Shown here in pieces: positions 49,047 to 59,638 of a DNA stretch of 64,000 bases. Made by a program: the position numbers and the translations under genes. The notes below the pieces were generated by a model. That model worked only from the letters and a program-made list of their open reading frames with translations, was not told the DNA's origin and did not search any database. This stretch comes from Macrolepiota albuminosa (lineage: Eukaryota; Basidiomycota; Agaricomycetes; Agaricales; Agaricaceae): the NCBI GenBank assembly GCA_027475525.1, contig JAMWFC010000055.1:600212-664211 (forward strand). Reading direction: 5' to 3'. Numbering within the stretch: the stretch's first letter is position 1; each line of letters opens with the position of its first letter.

Positions 49047-51595
49047 ATGTCAGAATCCATCATTCCGTGGATATCTGGCTACTTTGTCGTCTCGGGTGAG
49101 GATCATGGTGTCGACTTGGCTGCAATACCTCTTTTCGTCGCGAAGAAATATCTGGCTACTTTGTCGTCTCGGGTGAGGATCATGGTGTCGACTTGGCTGC
49201 AATACCTCTTTTCGTCGCGAAGAAAAGGTCCAAATTGTCGAGGTACGTGTCCACAAATCCTCGTGACGTTGTTGGACTGAAATGTATTGATCAGTTTCTG
49301 ACATACGAACGCGATGAAGTCGTATGGGCTCGAGTGTCTGACAAGAAACATATGGTTCCTATTCGTTTCAGTCGCGATGCCGTCGAAGAGTACACCAAGT
49401 GCGTTGATACCTGCTTGATTGTCATCGCATTGTACCGACGATAAATCCAGGTTTAGCAAGAGCCATATTCTGCAGGATAAAAGTGCTATTATATCTATCT
49501 CAAAATTCAAGCCGTTCTTTGCTCGTATACCTCAGGGAAAGGGTCGTATGTCTGAAGGGAATTTTCTGGCACTCGAATGCAACTCTGTAACACTTATTGG
49601 TGGACGAGGTGAACCTATGTTCGGGCGTCCTGAACCGTTAGAGGCGGATCCTGATTTGAAGGAGTGGTCGGAAGGGCTAAGGGAACACGGAGGTGCCGGG
49701 TGAGTATAACAGACCATTCCTGTGATCCTGATTTGAAGGAGTGGTCGGAAGGGCTAAGGGAACACGGAGGTGCCGGGTGAGTATAACAGACCATTCCTGT
49801 GCGCGTCTGATTTACATACACTAGGAATTGTTTGAAGAACCGCAAGCAAGCTGCACTACAGAAGCCAGACAATTCAATGACTATTGAACCAATGAAGCCC
49901 ATTGAGCCTCCACCTGAAAAATCGGATATTTGCACCAACAAAGCAAGGGCCGCAACAGTATCTAAACTCCATAAATTTCAAGAAATATGGCCGGTACGTC
50001 TGTTACAGACGAATACAAGAACTACTTTTGCTATTACATCAATAGATCTGTAGAAATCCCGTGTTCAGACGGCCTCCTGATGATGTTGCTGCCATCCTCG
50101 CTTCAATGAAAGGTATATCAGCTTGTAAACCTTGATGCGTTTCAGACGGCCTCCTGATGATGTTGCTGCCATCCTCGCTTCAATGAAAGGTATATCAGCT
50201 TGTAAACCTTGATGCGTTTGATTTCAATTACAGCCTTGTAACCAGTGGACGGCGATGAAGATGGCGAGGCCGAACAAATAAACCGGAACGAGAATCAGCT
50301 GCCTCGAAAGCGACGCCGAATCATGCTCGTAAGTATCTTCAGTCCAACTAGATGAATACTAATGTGGCTGTTCATCGCGTTAGTGCCCTCGCCCTCCCAG
50401 CTACATCACAAAGCAGTTCACAAACTCGAAGTGCGACTCCATTTTCTGAAGCAAATGGCCCCCGTCAGAATTACACCGCGACGACACGCCTCTCTCATCG
50501 CCGAGGCCCGGTGCAAGTCCCGCAAGTTCCATTCCTGCATCCGCCTCGCGACCTCGGCATCCGACGCCTGCTCAACGACAACCAAGAAAAGCTCCATCAA
50601 CGGCATCTCCTTCCCCATCACAACAGATGCCGCAAGAGAATACAAACCCGCCATCTTCGTCCTCCCATGTCACTGTGGTGAACGAAACAATGCTTGTTCC
50701 CTCCTCGACAGGATCCCCACAGATGCATGTCCTCAGTGAGGTCAATCGCAAGGTTCCTCGACCACCCGAACCGTTCAAATCTGACCGGTTATTGGCGGAG
50801 CCTATCATTTTAGCTCCCGATTCCGACCTTTCCCTTTCGCATTCTCAAAGCCAATCTCAATCACAGTCGCAGCCAGTTGTCCTTTCTCAGCTCTCCCAAT
50901 TGAGGCGAAACCCCGTTTCGACTGTACCCGATCAAAACAAGCTACATGATGGCAGCAAGGAAAGCGGTGAGGAGTTGATGAAACAAACCCCGTTTCGACT
51001 GTACCCGATCAAAACAAGCTACATGATGGCAGCAAGGAAAGCGGTGAGGAGTTGATGAAACAAAATGTCCCCGTGAGCCAGGAGACACCTGTTGATCCCT
51101 GCGTTCCTTCCACACATGACAGAAAAGGGTCTTTATCGCCCACTTGTAATGACACCAATGTGAAAGCCACTCAAACGCCGCCGATTGAGTCTAAAGTGGA
51201 TAAAGCATCAGCAGAAGACGAGGAGCTTGATTCCGACGATGCGCAGACGCATGTAACTTGATTGGGTATCAAGGCGCAGCCCGTCGGCGCCTCGCGAGGT
51301 CCAACACGACCCCCGTGCATGGGCTGCCCCGAGTTTCCAGATGGCGCGGAAAGGACTTTTGCGACGCAAGGTAAACTTGGAGCAGCCGGCGGACCGGAGT
51401 CGAGCGGGGTCGGGTGGGAAAACGTCAGAGGATGAAGAGCATCGTCGCGAGGTCGAGGAGCCCCGGAACTTGAAAGAGTTTATCAAGGCGAAGCTTGATT
51501 GCATTCCGGCTGTAGACGAGTATGCGGTGGTGAGCTGGGAGATGTTGTATGGGATATTGGTAGGAACGGCGCGTGATCGCGGACTGGAGGATTGA
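49047..51595 (+). CDS. Candidate shelterin subunit TPP1/Tpz1-like (OB-fold) protein
   Basis: TPP1/Tpz1 bridges Pot1 to the rest of the telomere-capping complex and recruits telomerase. From the ATG at 49047 the protein begins MSESIIPWISGYF, with the PWI at the position of the RPWI start of the human TPP1 OB fold. GVDLAAIPLFVAKK, VVGLKCIDQFLTYERDEVVW, RVSDKKHMVPIRFSRDAVEE, SAIISISKFKPFFARI and NFLALECNSVTLIG then follow the OB strand order. A long Ser/Pro/Gln-rich linker ends in a C-terminal helical domain (PRNLKEFIKAKLDCIPAVDE, VVSWEMLYGILVGTARDRG) reached by a 46-nt intron near 51256-51301. Four 77-bp duplications (49071, 49647, 50064, 50908) break the raw frame. The call rests on pattern recognition only; another OB protein is possible. 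Confidence 0.5.
49071..49224. repeat. 77-bp tandem duplication 24
   Basis: Copies 49071-49147 and 49148-49224, in the first exon of the TPP1-like gene. Confidence 0.96.
49647..49800. repeat. 77-bp tandem duplication 25
   Basis: Copies 49647-49723 and 49724-49800, at an exon end in the TPP1-like gene. Confidence 0.96.
50064..50217. repeat. 77-bp tandem duplication 26
   Basis: Copies 50064-50140 and 50141-50217, over a TPP1-like exon-intron edge. Confidence 0.95.
50908..51061. repeat. 77-bp tandem duplication 27
   Basis: Copies 50908-50984 and 50985-51061, in the TPP1-like linker. Confidence 0.96.
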
Positions 51596-52037
51596 CTGGT
51601 TTCTTTCCCCTTGTGTACAATATAGTAGGCGCGGGAAGTGATGCGGACAAAGTGGTAGAGTGACTACGAGACATGTATTTTGTGACCCAAAGCGGGTGCT
51701 GATTTGCCCACTCTCGCGTAGGGTTGTATGCTTAGATTGTGATATGAATGGGCCTCTGGCAGATGACAAAGACATTGACAAAGACGGGCTCCTTACATAA
51801 AGTTGTTCTGCAAGCACTTGGACATCAACCACCATGATGGGCACACGCCGGCCTGCCACGCCTCATCCGAAAGGACGGGAAGAATATTCGATACATATTT
51901 ACAAGAGGACTATCATTTGTGACGACAAGACGAAGAAGAGGTGCGTGTGTAGAGGGGGAATCAAGTAGCGAAAAAAAAAGAGACGACTATCATTTGTGAC
52001 GACAAGACGAAGAAGAGGTGCGTGTGTAGAGGGGGAA
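51596..52037. other. Convergent intergenic region, no gene seen
   Basis: 3' flanks of the TPP1-like and bZIP genes, with one 77-bp duplication reaching into the bZIP stop. Confidence 0.5.
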
Positions 52038-52061
52038 TCAAGTAGCGAAAAAAAAAGAGAC
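51908..52061. repeat. 77-bp tandem duplication 28
   Basis: Copies 51908-51984 and 51985-52061; the second overlaps the bZIP stop. Confidence 0.95.
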
Positions 52062-52769
52062 AAGACTATTCAGCTTACTGTCCGTGGATTCTGCGGCCTC
52101 GCTCTTGAGGGAATCGTTGACGACGGCCTCGAGACTGCGTGTCGCCTCCTCGAGCTGCTGCTGTGCGTCGTGCTGCTGTGGATTGGGAGGGGGGGGCATG
52201 GTCTGTGCCTGCTGAAGGGCGGCACGAAGGGCGGCGTTTTCGATGCGGAGCTGGTCGACGAGGGCGCGACACTCTTCCCAGCGACGGTTTGCCTCGTCTG
52301 CAGAGGCGAGGGCGGCGTCGAGGAGCTGGGAGCGGGACTCGAGGGCCTTGACGTGCCTATCTGAGGTGAGCGGGGCTCGAGGGACAAAAGTGAAGACAAA
52401 CTGGTCGCGGCGTTCCCTGAAGGCGCGCTGGGCCTTTCTGTTCTGTTCGGCGCGCTTGCTGTTTGAGAGCGCGCGGGCGGGCTGTGCAGAGGACTGGGCC
52501 TGCTGGTCTGGGTGCTGGAGGGGCGCCGGGGCGAAGTCGGGATAGGGGTAGCCGGGGGGGAGGGGATGGCCCTGGATTGGGTGGATCATTGGGGGGAGGA
52601 CGTGGTGGAGGGGCTGTGGCTGTGGCTGGTCTGGGACGGACTCTGTGGGGGATTTTCGTTTTCGCTGGTTGCGCTGCTGTGGGACGAGGGCGCTGTCGTC
52701 GCCGAGGCGCATCGTGCCCAGTCCATTCGTCGCCGAGTTGCCCTCGCCGTTGCCAGAATACCCCAGCAT
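52038..52769 (-). CDS. bZIP transcription factor, Yap/AP-1 type
   Basis: Yap-type factors often govern oxidative-stress or metal responses. From the ATG at 52769 a Gln/Pro-rich N-terminus leads to the basic region SNSKRAEQNRKAQRAFRERR, which carries the Yap-specific Gln and Phe positions (NRKAQRAFRERR). A short intron follows, then the zipper HVKALESRSQLLDAALASAD and ECRALVDQLRIENAALRAAL. The C-terminus is short (the protein is about 225 residues) and lacks the Cys-rich domains of Yap1, so redox control like Yap1's is not supported. The stop lies inside a 77-bp duplication. The ATG is 70 bp from that of phosphatase B. Confidence 0.85.
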   Translation of the reverse strand: MLGYSGNGEGNSATNGLGTMRLGDDSALVPQQRNQRKRKSPTESVPDQPQPQPLHHVLPPMIHPIQGHPLPPGYPYPDFAPAPLQHPDQQAQSSAQPARALSNSKRAEQNRKAQRAFRERRDQFVFTFVPRAPLTSDRHVKALESRSQLLDAALASADEANRRWEECRALVDQLRIENAALRAALQQAQTMPPPPNPQQHDAQQQLEEATRSLEAVVNDSLKSEAAESTDSKLNSLVSFFFAT

Positions 52770-52839
52770 CGTCGCTGTTCACAGTTTGCTTGATGACTAA
52801 GGCGCTGAGTAAGATCCTGTCACCCGTGACTGTCACTCC
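52770..52839. promoter_or_regulatory. Very short bidirectional promoter bZIP/phosphatase B
   Basis: Only 70 bp separate the two start codons, so the promoter of each gene must overlap the other's 5' region or coding sequence. Confidence 0.5.
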
Positions 52840-53705
52840 ATGTCCCCTTCTCGTCCCCGGCCCTCCCTCTTTGCCCGCGTCGTCCAGCGTGTTGTCCCCT
52901 GCGTCGCCGACCCTTCCCATGTCCCTGATGTCCCCGACGTCCCCGATGTCCAGATGCAGCAGGTTGTCCCCCTCGTCGCCCACGCCGTGACTTCCGCCGC
53001 AGTCCAGGCCCCCGGCTCAACCGCCACTTGCCCCGCCGACACAGACTTTGCCGCTGAAGCACAGCCGCTGCTTCCACCCATCCTGCCACAGCACGTCGGC
53101 CGCAAGTGTCTCGTGCTCGACCTCGACGAGACCCTTGTGCACAGCAGCTTCAAGGCATGTGCGTTTCACTGTTTGTGGCCCGCCCCTCTCATCATCTGCA
53201 GGCCGTGCAAAGCGCAGACTTTGTCGTCCCCGTCGAGATCGAGTATGTCTGGCACCACTTTCATGTCCTCAAACGGCCCGGCGTCGACGAGTTCCTCAAG
53301 AGGATGGGCGAGCTCTACGAGGTCGTCGTCTTTACTGCCAGTCTCTCCAAGGTACCTGCACTCTTCTGTCCCCTGCTCCTGCCAACGTTTTCCTAGTATG
53401 CCGACCCCGTCCTCGATAAGCTCGACGTTCATCGCGCAGTCACCCACCGCCTCTTTCGCGAGTCCTGCCACAACCACCAGGGCAACTATGTCAAGGACCT
53501 CTCGCAGCTCGGCCGCCCCATTGCAGATACCATAATCATTGACAATTCCCCCGCATCCTATGTCTTTCATCCCACCAACGCCGTCCCCGTGTCGTCGTGG
53601 TTCAACGACCCCCACGACGCAGAGCTTACTGACCTTGTGCCTTTTCTTGCGGACTTGACCACAGTACCCGATGTCAGGGACATCCTCGATAGCTTATTGC
53701 ATTAG
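52840..53705 (+). CDS. FCP1/SCP (PSR1-type) protein phosphatase, paralogue B
   Basis: A compact paralogue of the phosphatase at 42430. Its N-terminus is only about 75 residues and shares the VVPCV and VQAPGST motifs with paralogue A. The catalytic domain has [78 protein letters not shown] and [12 protein letters not shown], ending DSLLH. Two introns (near 53157-53201 and 53353-53396) fall at the same protein positions as introns in A, while an A intron near 43924-43979 is absent here. Common ancestry is clear; a relocated duplicate with intron loss is one explanation. Confidence 0.9.
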
Positions 53706-53810
53706 CGGCTGTGAACAGCCCAATTATACCCTTTGGAACCACTAGGATTTATTTATACCTGCTATCTACTTTAGATTACTTGTAACGCGTGATCCAAATA
53801 AACTTGCTTC

Positions 53811-54643
53811 ATGACCACCACATCCAAGAAAAAAACTACGGCTATTGTCCGCTACTACCTCGTTTGCTTCAACATTGTCTCTTTTTTGGGTTGGGCCTAT
53901 CTGCTTGTTTCCACCGCCACACACCTCGTCCAGCCCGCCAGCTCAGCGTCCGTCTACCGCACGACATATGCACGCGTCGGCGCTCCCACGGCTGCCGTGC
54001 AGAGCCTGGCCATCCTCGAGGTCCTCCATGTCCTCGTAGGCTGGGTCCGCAGCCCGCTGCCTACGACCGCCGCCCAGGTCGCCAGTCGCCTGTTCCTCGT
54101 CTGGGGCATCGTCGACCAGTTTGCCGACGTACGCTGCCTACGACCGCCGCCCAGGTCGCCAGTCGCCTGTTCCTCGTCTGGGGCATCGTCGACCAGTTTG
54201 CCGACGTACGCACAACCATCGTCTCCCACGCTCCTACGCTGACCGTTTTTCCCGACAGGTCCGCACGAACCCGCTATACACATCCATGGTCCTCTCCTGG
54301 TCCATAGCCGAAGTCATCCTACTCTTTCTACGCGTTTACTCTCATGGGGTACGAGCCCTACGCGCTCCTCTGGCTTCGCTACACGACATTTACGTCCTCT
54401 ACCTCACGGCGCGTCCTCCGAGGCCTTGCTCATCCTCGCGACCCTCCCGCTGTCCTCGCCGATCCGGATGTGGAGGCCCAGACTATGCGCGCGCCGTGTT
54501 GTTTGCGATTTGGTGGCCTGGTGAGTTGTGCTCTGCACTCGTACGGCAGCGCTGATGTCGCAACAGGACTGTATACTCTGTATACGTATATGATTGTGCA
54601 GAGGAGACGCGTGCTTGGGAGGGCCAAAGGAAAAGTAGAGTAG
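53811..54643 (+). CDS. PHS1: Very-long-chain (3R)-3-hydroxyacyl-CoA dehydratase PHS1
   Basis: PHS1 performs the third step of very-long-chain fatty acid elongation in the ER membrane. The protein shows YYLVCFNIVSFLGWAYLL (TM1), LAILEVLHVLVGWVRSP, ASRLFLVWGIVDQF, SMVLSWSIAEVI, then YSFYAFTLMGYEPYALLWLR and a C-terminal YTYMIVQRRRVLGRAKGK with a KxK-type ER-retention look. Catalytic Tyr and Glu are expected in the SFYAF...GYEP segment. A 77-bp duplication at 54055-54208 must be collapsed. After that, one frame discontinuity remains at about 54318, between AEVI and YSFYAF, where two bases seem missing or one extra. Confidence 0.85.
54055..54208. repeat. 77-bp tandem duplication 29
   Basis: Copies 54055-54131 and 54132-54208; repeats SRLFLVWGIVDQF in PHS1. 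Confidence 0.97.
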
Positions 54644-54677
54644 CACGTGACCTAGTTCAACCTTGACCACACTTTCC

Positions 54678-56149
54678 ATGGCGTCGTCGTCTGTAACCTC
54701 TCTAACACGTCGACTAGACAAAATTAACCTAAGTTCAGAGTCTTCCCAGTCTAGTACACGGCCTCTTCAGATTGCCCCTGTTTCGACCAAGCTCTTGTCC
54801 AAGTATGCTGCTCCAAATCCCTTTTCGAAACCAACCGGCCTCTTCAGATTGCCCCTGTTTCGACCAAGCTCTTGTCCAAGTATGCTGCTCCAAATCCCTT
54901 TTCGAAACCAACCCTGGATCCTCTCTGCGCCATCAGGTGCAATCTGCCAAGCCGTCGCCGACAGACGTCGTCGACATAGGTACATACGACGGTGGGCTTG
55001 ACGCCGACAACGAAGGCAAGGCAGTGACAGGCGAAGCCGCCGAAACGCTGGCCCTTGACTCGAGTGTTTCTGGGTACGTGTGACTCTCCCTACTTGTCTT
55101 GTCGTGCAACCAACGAGCCCGCGACCACAGGAAGCACCCGACGCGCGAATGGCACCTGAGCGACTTTGACCTCGGGCGGCCGCTGGGCAAAGGGAAATTC
55201 GGGCGCGTATACATGGTCCGCACCAAGACGCCCCCCAAGTACATCCTCGCGCTCAAAACCCTCATCAAGTCCGAAATCGCCACAAACGGCGTCGAGAAGC
55301 AGATCCGCCGGGAAATTGAGATTCAGCAGAACCTAAGACACCCGAACGTCCTCCGCCTCTATGGGTACTTTCATGACTCCAAGCGGGTGTTTCTCATGCT
55401 CGAGTTTGCGGGTAAAGGAGAAACGTCCTCCGCCTCTATGGGTACTTTCATGACTCCAAGCGGGTGTTTCTCATGCTCGAGTTTGCGGGTAAAGGAGAAC
55501 TATATCGGCAGCTTAACAAGGTCGGGCGGTTTTCGGACAGACGGAGCTCGCGGTATATATATCAGATGACCGACGCGCTCAAGTACCTACATTCGAAACA
55601 TGTTATTCACCGTGACATTAAGCCGGAGAACCTCCTTCTAGGTCTCAGTGGAGAGCTGAAGATTGCGGATTTTGGATGGAGTGTACACGCGCCTGGAAAC
55701 CGGCGGACGACAATGTGCGGGACGCCGGACTATCTGCCTCCAGAGATGATCGAAGGGAAGGAACACGACGAAAAGGTCGATCACTGGGCGCTGGGGGTCC
55801 TGACATATGAATTCCTGGTTGGCTCTGCGCCGTTCGAGGTACCAGGTGACTCTGCGCGTATGTTCCATCGACACCCTCGTTGTGTCAGATTGTGCTGAAC
55901 AGCAACCAGGATCGTATCGCCGTATTGTCCGCGTCGACTATAGAGTCCCCGATTTCGTGTCCCTCGAAGCGAAGAACCTGATTTTCAAGGTCAGCACGAG
56001 ATGGCCAGGCCTCGAAGTTGATGTGACTAATGCGTTTATGGCAGCTCCTGCAATATGACCCGGCAAAAAGGATCGCCCTTGCAGATGTTTTACGACATCC
56101 ATGGATTGAGAAGCACAACCCCCAGCAACCACGGTCTGAAGAGACATGA
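54678..56149 (+). CDS. Aurora-type serine/threonine kinase
   Basis: Aurora (yeast Ipl1, fission yeast Ark1) controls kinetochore attachment and cytokinesis. After a Ser-rich N-terminus of about 150 residues comes the kinase domain: [12 protein letters not shown] (P-loop), ILALKTL (ATP Lys), [25 protein letters not shown] and the Aurora activation loop [16 protein letters not shown] with its activating Thr. [20 protein letters not shown] follows. The last exons ([36 protein letters not shown]) end at 56147-56149. Two 77-bp duplications (54759, 55345) break the raw frame. The ATG is only 34 bp after the PHS1 stop, with a CACGTGACC between them. Basidiomycetes usually have a single Aurora, so this is likely the Ipl1/Ark1 orthologue. 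Confidence 0.93.
54759..54912. repeat. 77-bp tandem duplication 30
   Basis: Copies 54759-54835 and 54836-54912, in the Aurora N-terminal region. Confidence 0.96.
55345..55498. repeat. 77-bp tandem duplication 31
   Basis: Copies 55345-55421 and 55422-55498; repeats the Aurora [12 protein letters not shown] segment. Confidence 0.97.
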
Positions 56150-56337
56150 TACAGAACTAGTTTTGTAGTATATACTGGACATTGTAGTTAGACTGTGTAC
56201 TGAGACTGGGATTCCGATCAGCAACCGGAGCGCCAGTAGTTGATATCACATATCACATCCACGTGCCGAACGATTAGAGTAATTATAAGCCCGAGTGCGC
56301 AAACTCGAGGATCTGCATCTCGTCCTTGAGCCTCCCC

Positions 56338-59300
56338 ATGGCGTCGGAACAGCAACCTGCCGCTGCGCCACACCCAACCAATCCCTCCCCAGAGATGGCC
56401 ATTGCTTTCGTCGTCGAGTCCTCCCTCACCGTCGCATCCGACTGGTCACGCATCATCGCCGACTACGTCTCCCCCATCCTCAGGCGTCTCTACGAGTCCA
56501 ATCCCAGCGCAAAGGTCTGCTCTGTCTGTCTTTTCTCCCCGCACTGCCCCCTGCTAATCCACCCGTCCCCAGCGCCGCTTGGCGTTCATCACCTACGCGA
56601 CCGCAGATACAGTGCCTTCTCCCCTCTTGTGCAAGCGTTTCTTCCTCGACAGCCACCCAGTCACGACAGAAATGAGAGAGTCCCCTGCCTCGCTTGGTAT
56701 AGGCACCACCAACTCCGGTGGGGATCGCGGGATGGCCGCCCTCGAGGGCCTCGTTGCAGCGATCGAGGTCCGTCCCCCCCCACCACCAACTCCGGTGGGG
56801 ATCGCGGGATGGCCGCCCTCGAGGGCCTCGTTGCAGCGATCGAGGTCCGTCCCCCCCTCTCCCCCCACTTAACCTCTTTGTCAACTCTCAACCTCAACTC
56901 ACCCTACTCCAATTGTAGCTGTTCGAGGTCTTCACGGGAGCCGTCGGTCGAGGTAAATTAGTCCTCAGCCATATAATCCACATCGCTAGCGTCGCCCCTG
57001 ATTCGTCCGTCCATCCTCGATTTAATGATTCGCCGAAATATGACGATATGACGTGGGACACCATGGCGGACGAGATGAGAAACGTCGGTCTCTTTATATT
57101 CTCTTTTTTTTTCTTCTCTTCTCATATGTCGTTTTAGCGAAACATTAATTTCAACACGATTAATCTCGTGCCAAACTTGAAGCGGTTCTCTGAACTACAC
57201 GCCAAGGCTGGTCCTTTTTCTTTGTCTTGTGTGTACCCTGCTAATACCGTCTCCAGGCTTCAAAGGATGCACTCAAGCCATTCTTCTCAATCCGCCCACC
57301 CCATTCCGTTCTCCTCGCCGGAATCCCTTCGTCTTCTCAGAAGGGTATGCTTTCTCGCTTTACCCGTCACACAGAATCCTCATCATCCTAGCTTCCGCAA
57401 CTGCACCTGCACCCTCGGCACCTGCAAAGCGACCAGGGAGCGACGTCCACAGCACCCCAGATCCAAAACGCGCACGCTTGGCGCCTCCTATGGACGTTTC
57501 CCCAAAAGTCCAGACACCAAACACCCCTTCTAGCCAGGCAAAGCCATCACCACTTCTTGCAGCACAACCCAAAGTCCAGCCGCGTACTCCAGTCCTCCCT
57601 CCCGCTCCTGCTGCTGTTCCTGCCCCAAGCATGACCCCGACGTTCCCGCAAGTACCCGTGAACGCTCCCCAGAACGCGCCGAATCCCAAAGAGAATTTCC
57701 TGAACGTGTTCAGAAACATTGAAATGCAAATCCGAAGCCTCCGCGTGGGCATTCAGAATGCCCAGAATGCGGGAGACGCAATGACGGTCCAGAATCTCAC
57801 TCAGGAGCTCAACAAGAAACAAACTTTGCAGCAACGGGCTAAAGAATACTTGATGAAGATGAATTCACAAGCACAAGCTGCGCAAGCGCAGCTTAGGAAT
57901 TCGACCCCCGGTTTGATCCAGGAGGCACCTATCGTGCAGCAGGCTATCTCTCCTCCACCAGGTCAACCTCTGATGGATCAGCAGCAGCAGCAGCAGGTAC
58001 TCGCGACGATGCTACACAAACGCACTGCGAGTGGATCAGGACCGCCCGGACCTGGTTCCGGTCCCAACAACATGCAACCACAAGGGTTGATGACTCCGCA
58101 AGGAAATAATGCCAATCTCGTCGCTCAGATGCAGCAAATGCAAAAAATGGCCGATCAGCAACGAGCACGTTCGATGCAGCAGATGCTGCCTGGCCCGTCG
58201 AATGCACCTGCTGCGACCATGCCGCCTGCGGGACCACCACCGCTACTACCGCCGTCAGTCGACCCGAGGCCTCCGAATAAGGGTTCAAACTCTGTTTGGC
58301 AGGGCTCTTTGGTGTTCTCCGCGACGGACGTGCAGGGTGTCAAGAAAGATAATGTCATATGGGTATTAGGAAAGGTCCAAAGCCCCCCTGAAGAGAGGTC
58401 TGCCTTCAATTTGAAAATGTGCCAATTTCCAAACTCATCCTGTCGTTCTTCAACAGTCGGATAGACACCTGGCCAACTACGATGCAGCTTTCGCTAGCGA
58501 ATAAACCTGCCGTGCCAAGACAAGATCTTCAGGCATGGATACAGACTAACCGCCCTGTTCTCTGTCTTTTTCAACCCCAAACGAACGGCATTCCAGATCC
58601 CGTAGCCAATGAGGCAAACTTTAAAGCTCTGATAGCGTTCTTACATCAACGAAATAGTGTAAGGGACCCTGAGATTCCTTGATACCAATGTGCATCTGAC
58701 TAGCTCTGATAGCGTTCTTACATCAACGAAATAGTGTAAGGGACCCTGAGATTCCTTGATACCAATGTGCATCTGACTGAGCGTTTTCTTCTAGTACGCC
58801 GTTTCGGCCTGGACATTGCCGTCAGGTGATCAGGGGAATAACGTCCTCTTTTTCCCCGTCAACATGAGCGGATTGGCCGCAGCTTGCTTCCCGACGACCG
58901 GGCTTCCTGAGCTGCCTTCACCATCACGAAGGCCAAATCAAATGCTCAACGTTGATTTCAATAACCCAGAGTTCCGTGCACGGTTGCAGGCGTTGCCGCC
59001 GGAGCAAAGGGAACAATTTGTGAAAGCGGTCAAGGTGCAGCGGGCGTTGCAGATGCGGCAGCAGATTATGAACGCTCAGAGCGCGGCGAATAATCCAATG
59101 AACGCGATGAATCTCGCGCAGCCAACTACTCAGGCGATGCAACAGCAGGTACAGGTACAACAGTCGCCACAGCAGCAGCAGCAGCAGCAACCACAGCTGC
59201 CGGACACGACCTTTGTTGGGAATGTGCACCCTGCGAACTATGCCGGCGTGGGCATGATGAACGCGATGGGACTTGGTCAGCAGCAGCAGCCGCAGACGAT

Positions 59301-59433
59301 GATGGCTGGAATGAGCAGACCCGGTAATAATGGAAATGGAATGCGCAGCGCGATGCCTGCGAACATAAACTACGAGATGATGCAGTCTTTCATGTCAAGG
59401 AACCCGGATGGAGGAGGAGGAATGGGGCAATGA
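56338..59433 (+). CDS. Mediator subunit MED25-like (VWA domain) protein
   Basis: MED25 is an activator-binding Mediator subunit in animals and plants. The N-terminal half has the MED25 VWA pattern: EMAIAFVVESSLTVASDWSR, LAFITYATADTVPSPLLCKR, RGMAALEGLVAAIE, LFEVFTGAVGRGKLVLSHII and FNTINLVPNLKRFSELH. A Pro-rich, MED-like helical middle follows (FRNIEMQIRSLRVGIQNAQN), then a VWQGSLVFSATD stretch resembling the activator-interacting domain, and a polyQ/Met/Asn-rich C-terminus. Two 77-bp duplications (56704, 58625) interrupt it. Some five introns are visible. Orthology is inferred from domain order; alignment is needed. Confidence 0.75.
56704..56857. repeat. 77-bp tandem duplication 32
   Basis: Copies 56704-56780 and 56781-56857, in the MED25 VWA domain. 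Confidence 0.97.
58625..58778. repeat. 77-bp tandem duplication 33
   Basis: Copies 58625-58701 and 58702-58778, at an exon end and intron of MED25. Confidence 0.96.
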
Positions 59434-59638
59434 TGCTTCAAGGATCAGGGATTGTAAAGAATCGATTAACTTATTTGTCATTTTTTTTTGTATACCTCCA
59501 TAGCTTGTAATCTACCTACCATTTGTACAACAATATATATGGCATAGTGACTTGGGCGTAGACACGTGATGCATGATGTCTGAGGGGGAAGTGATCCAGA
59601 GCAGAGCCCCCAGCCCCACGGCTTGAATCTGAATTACG

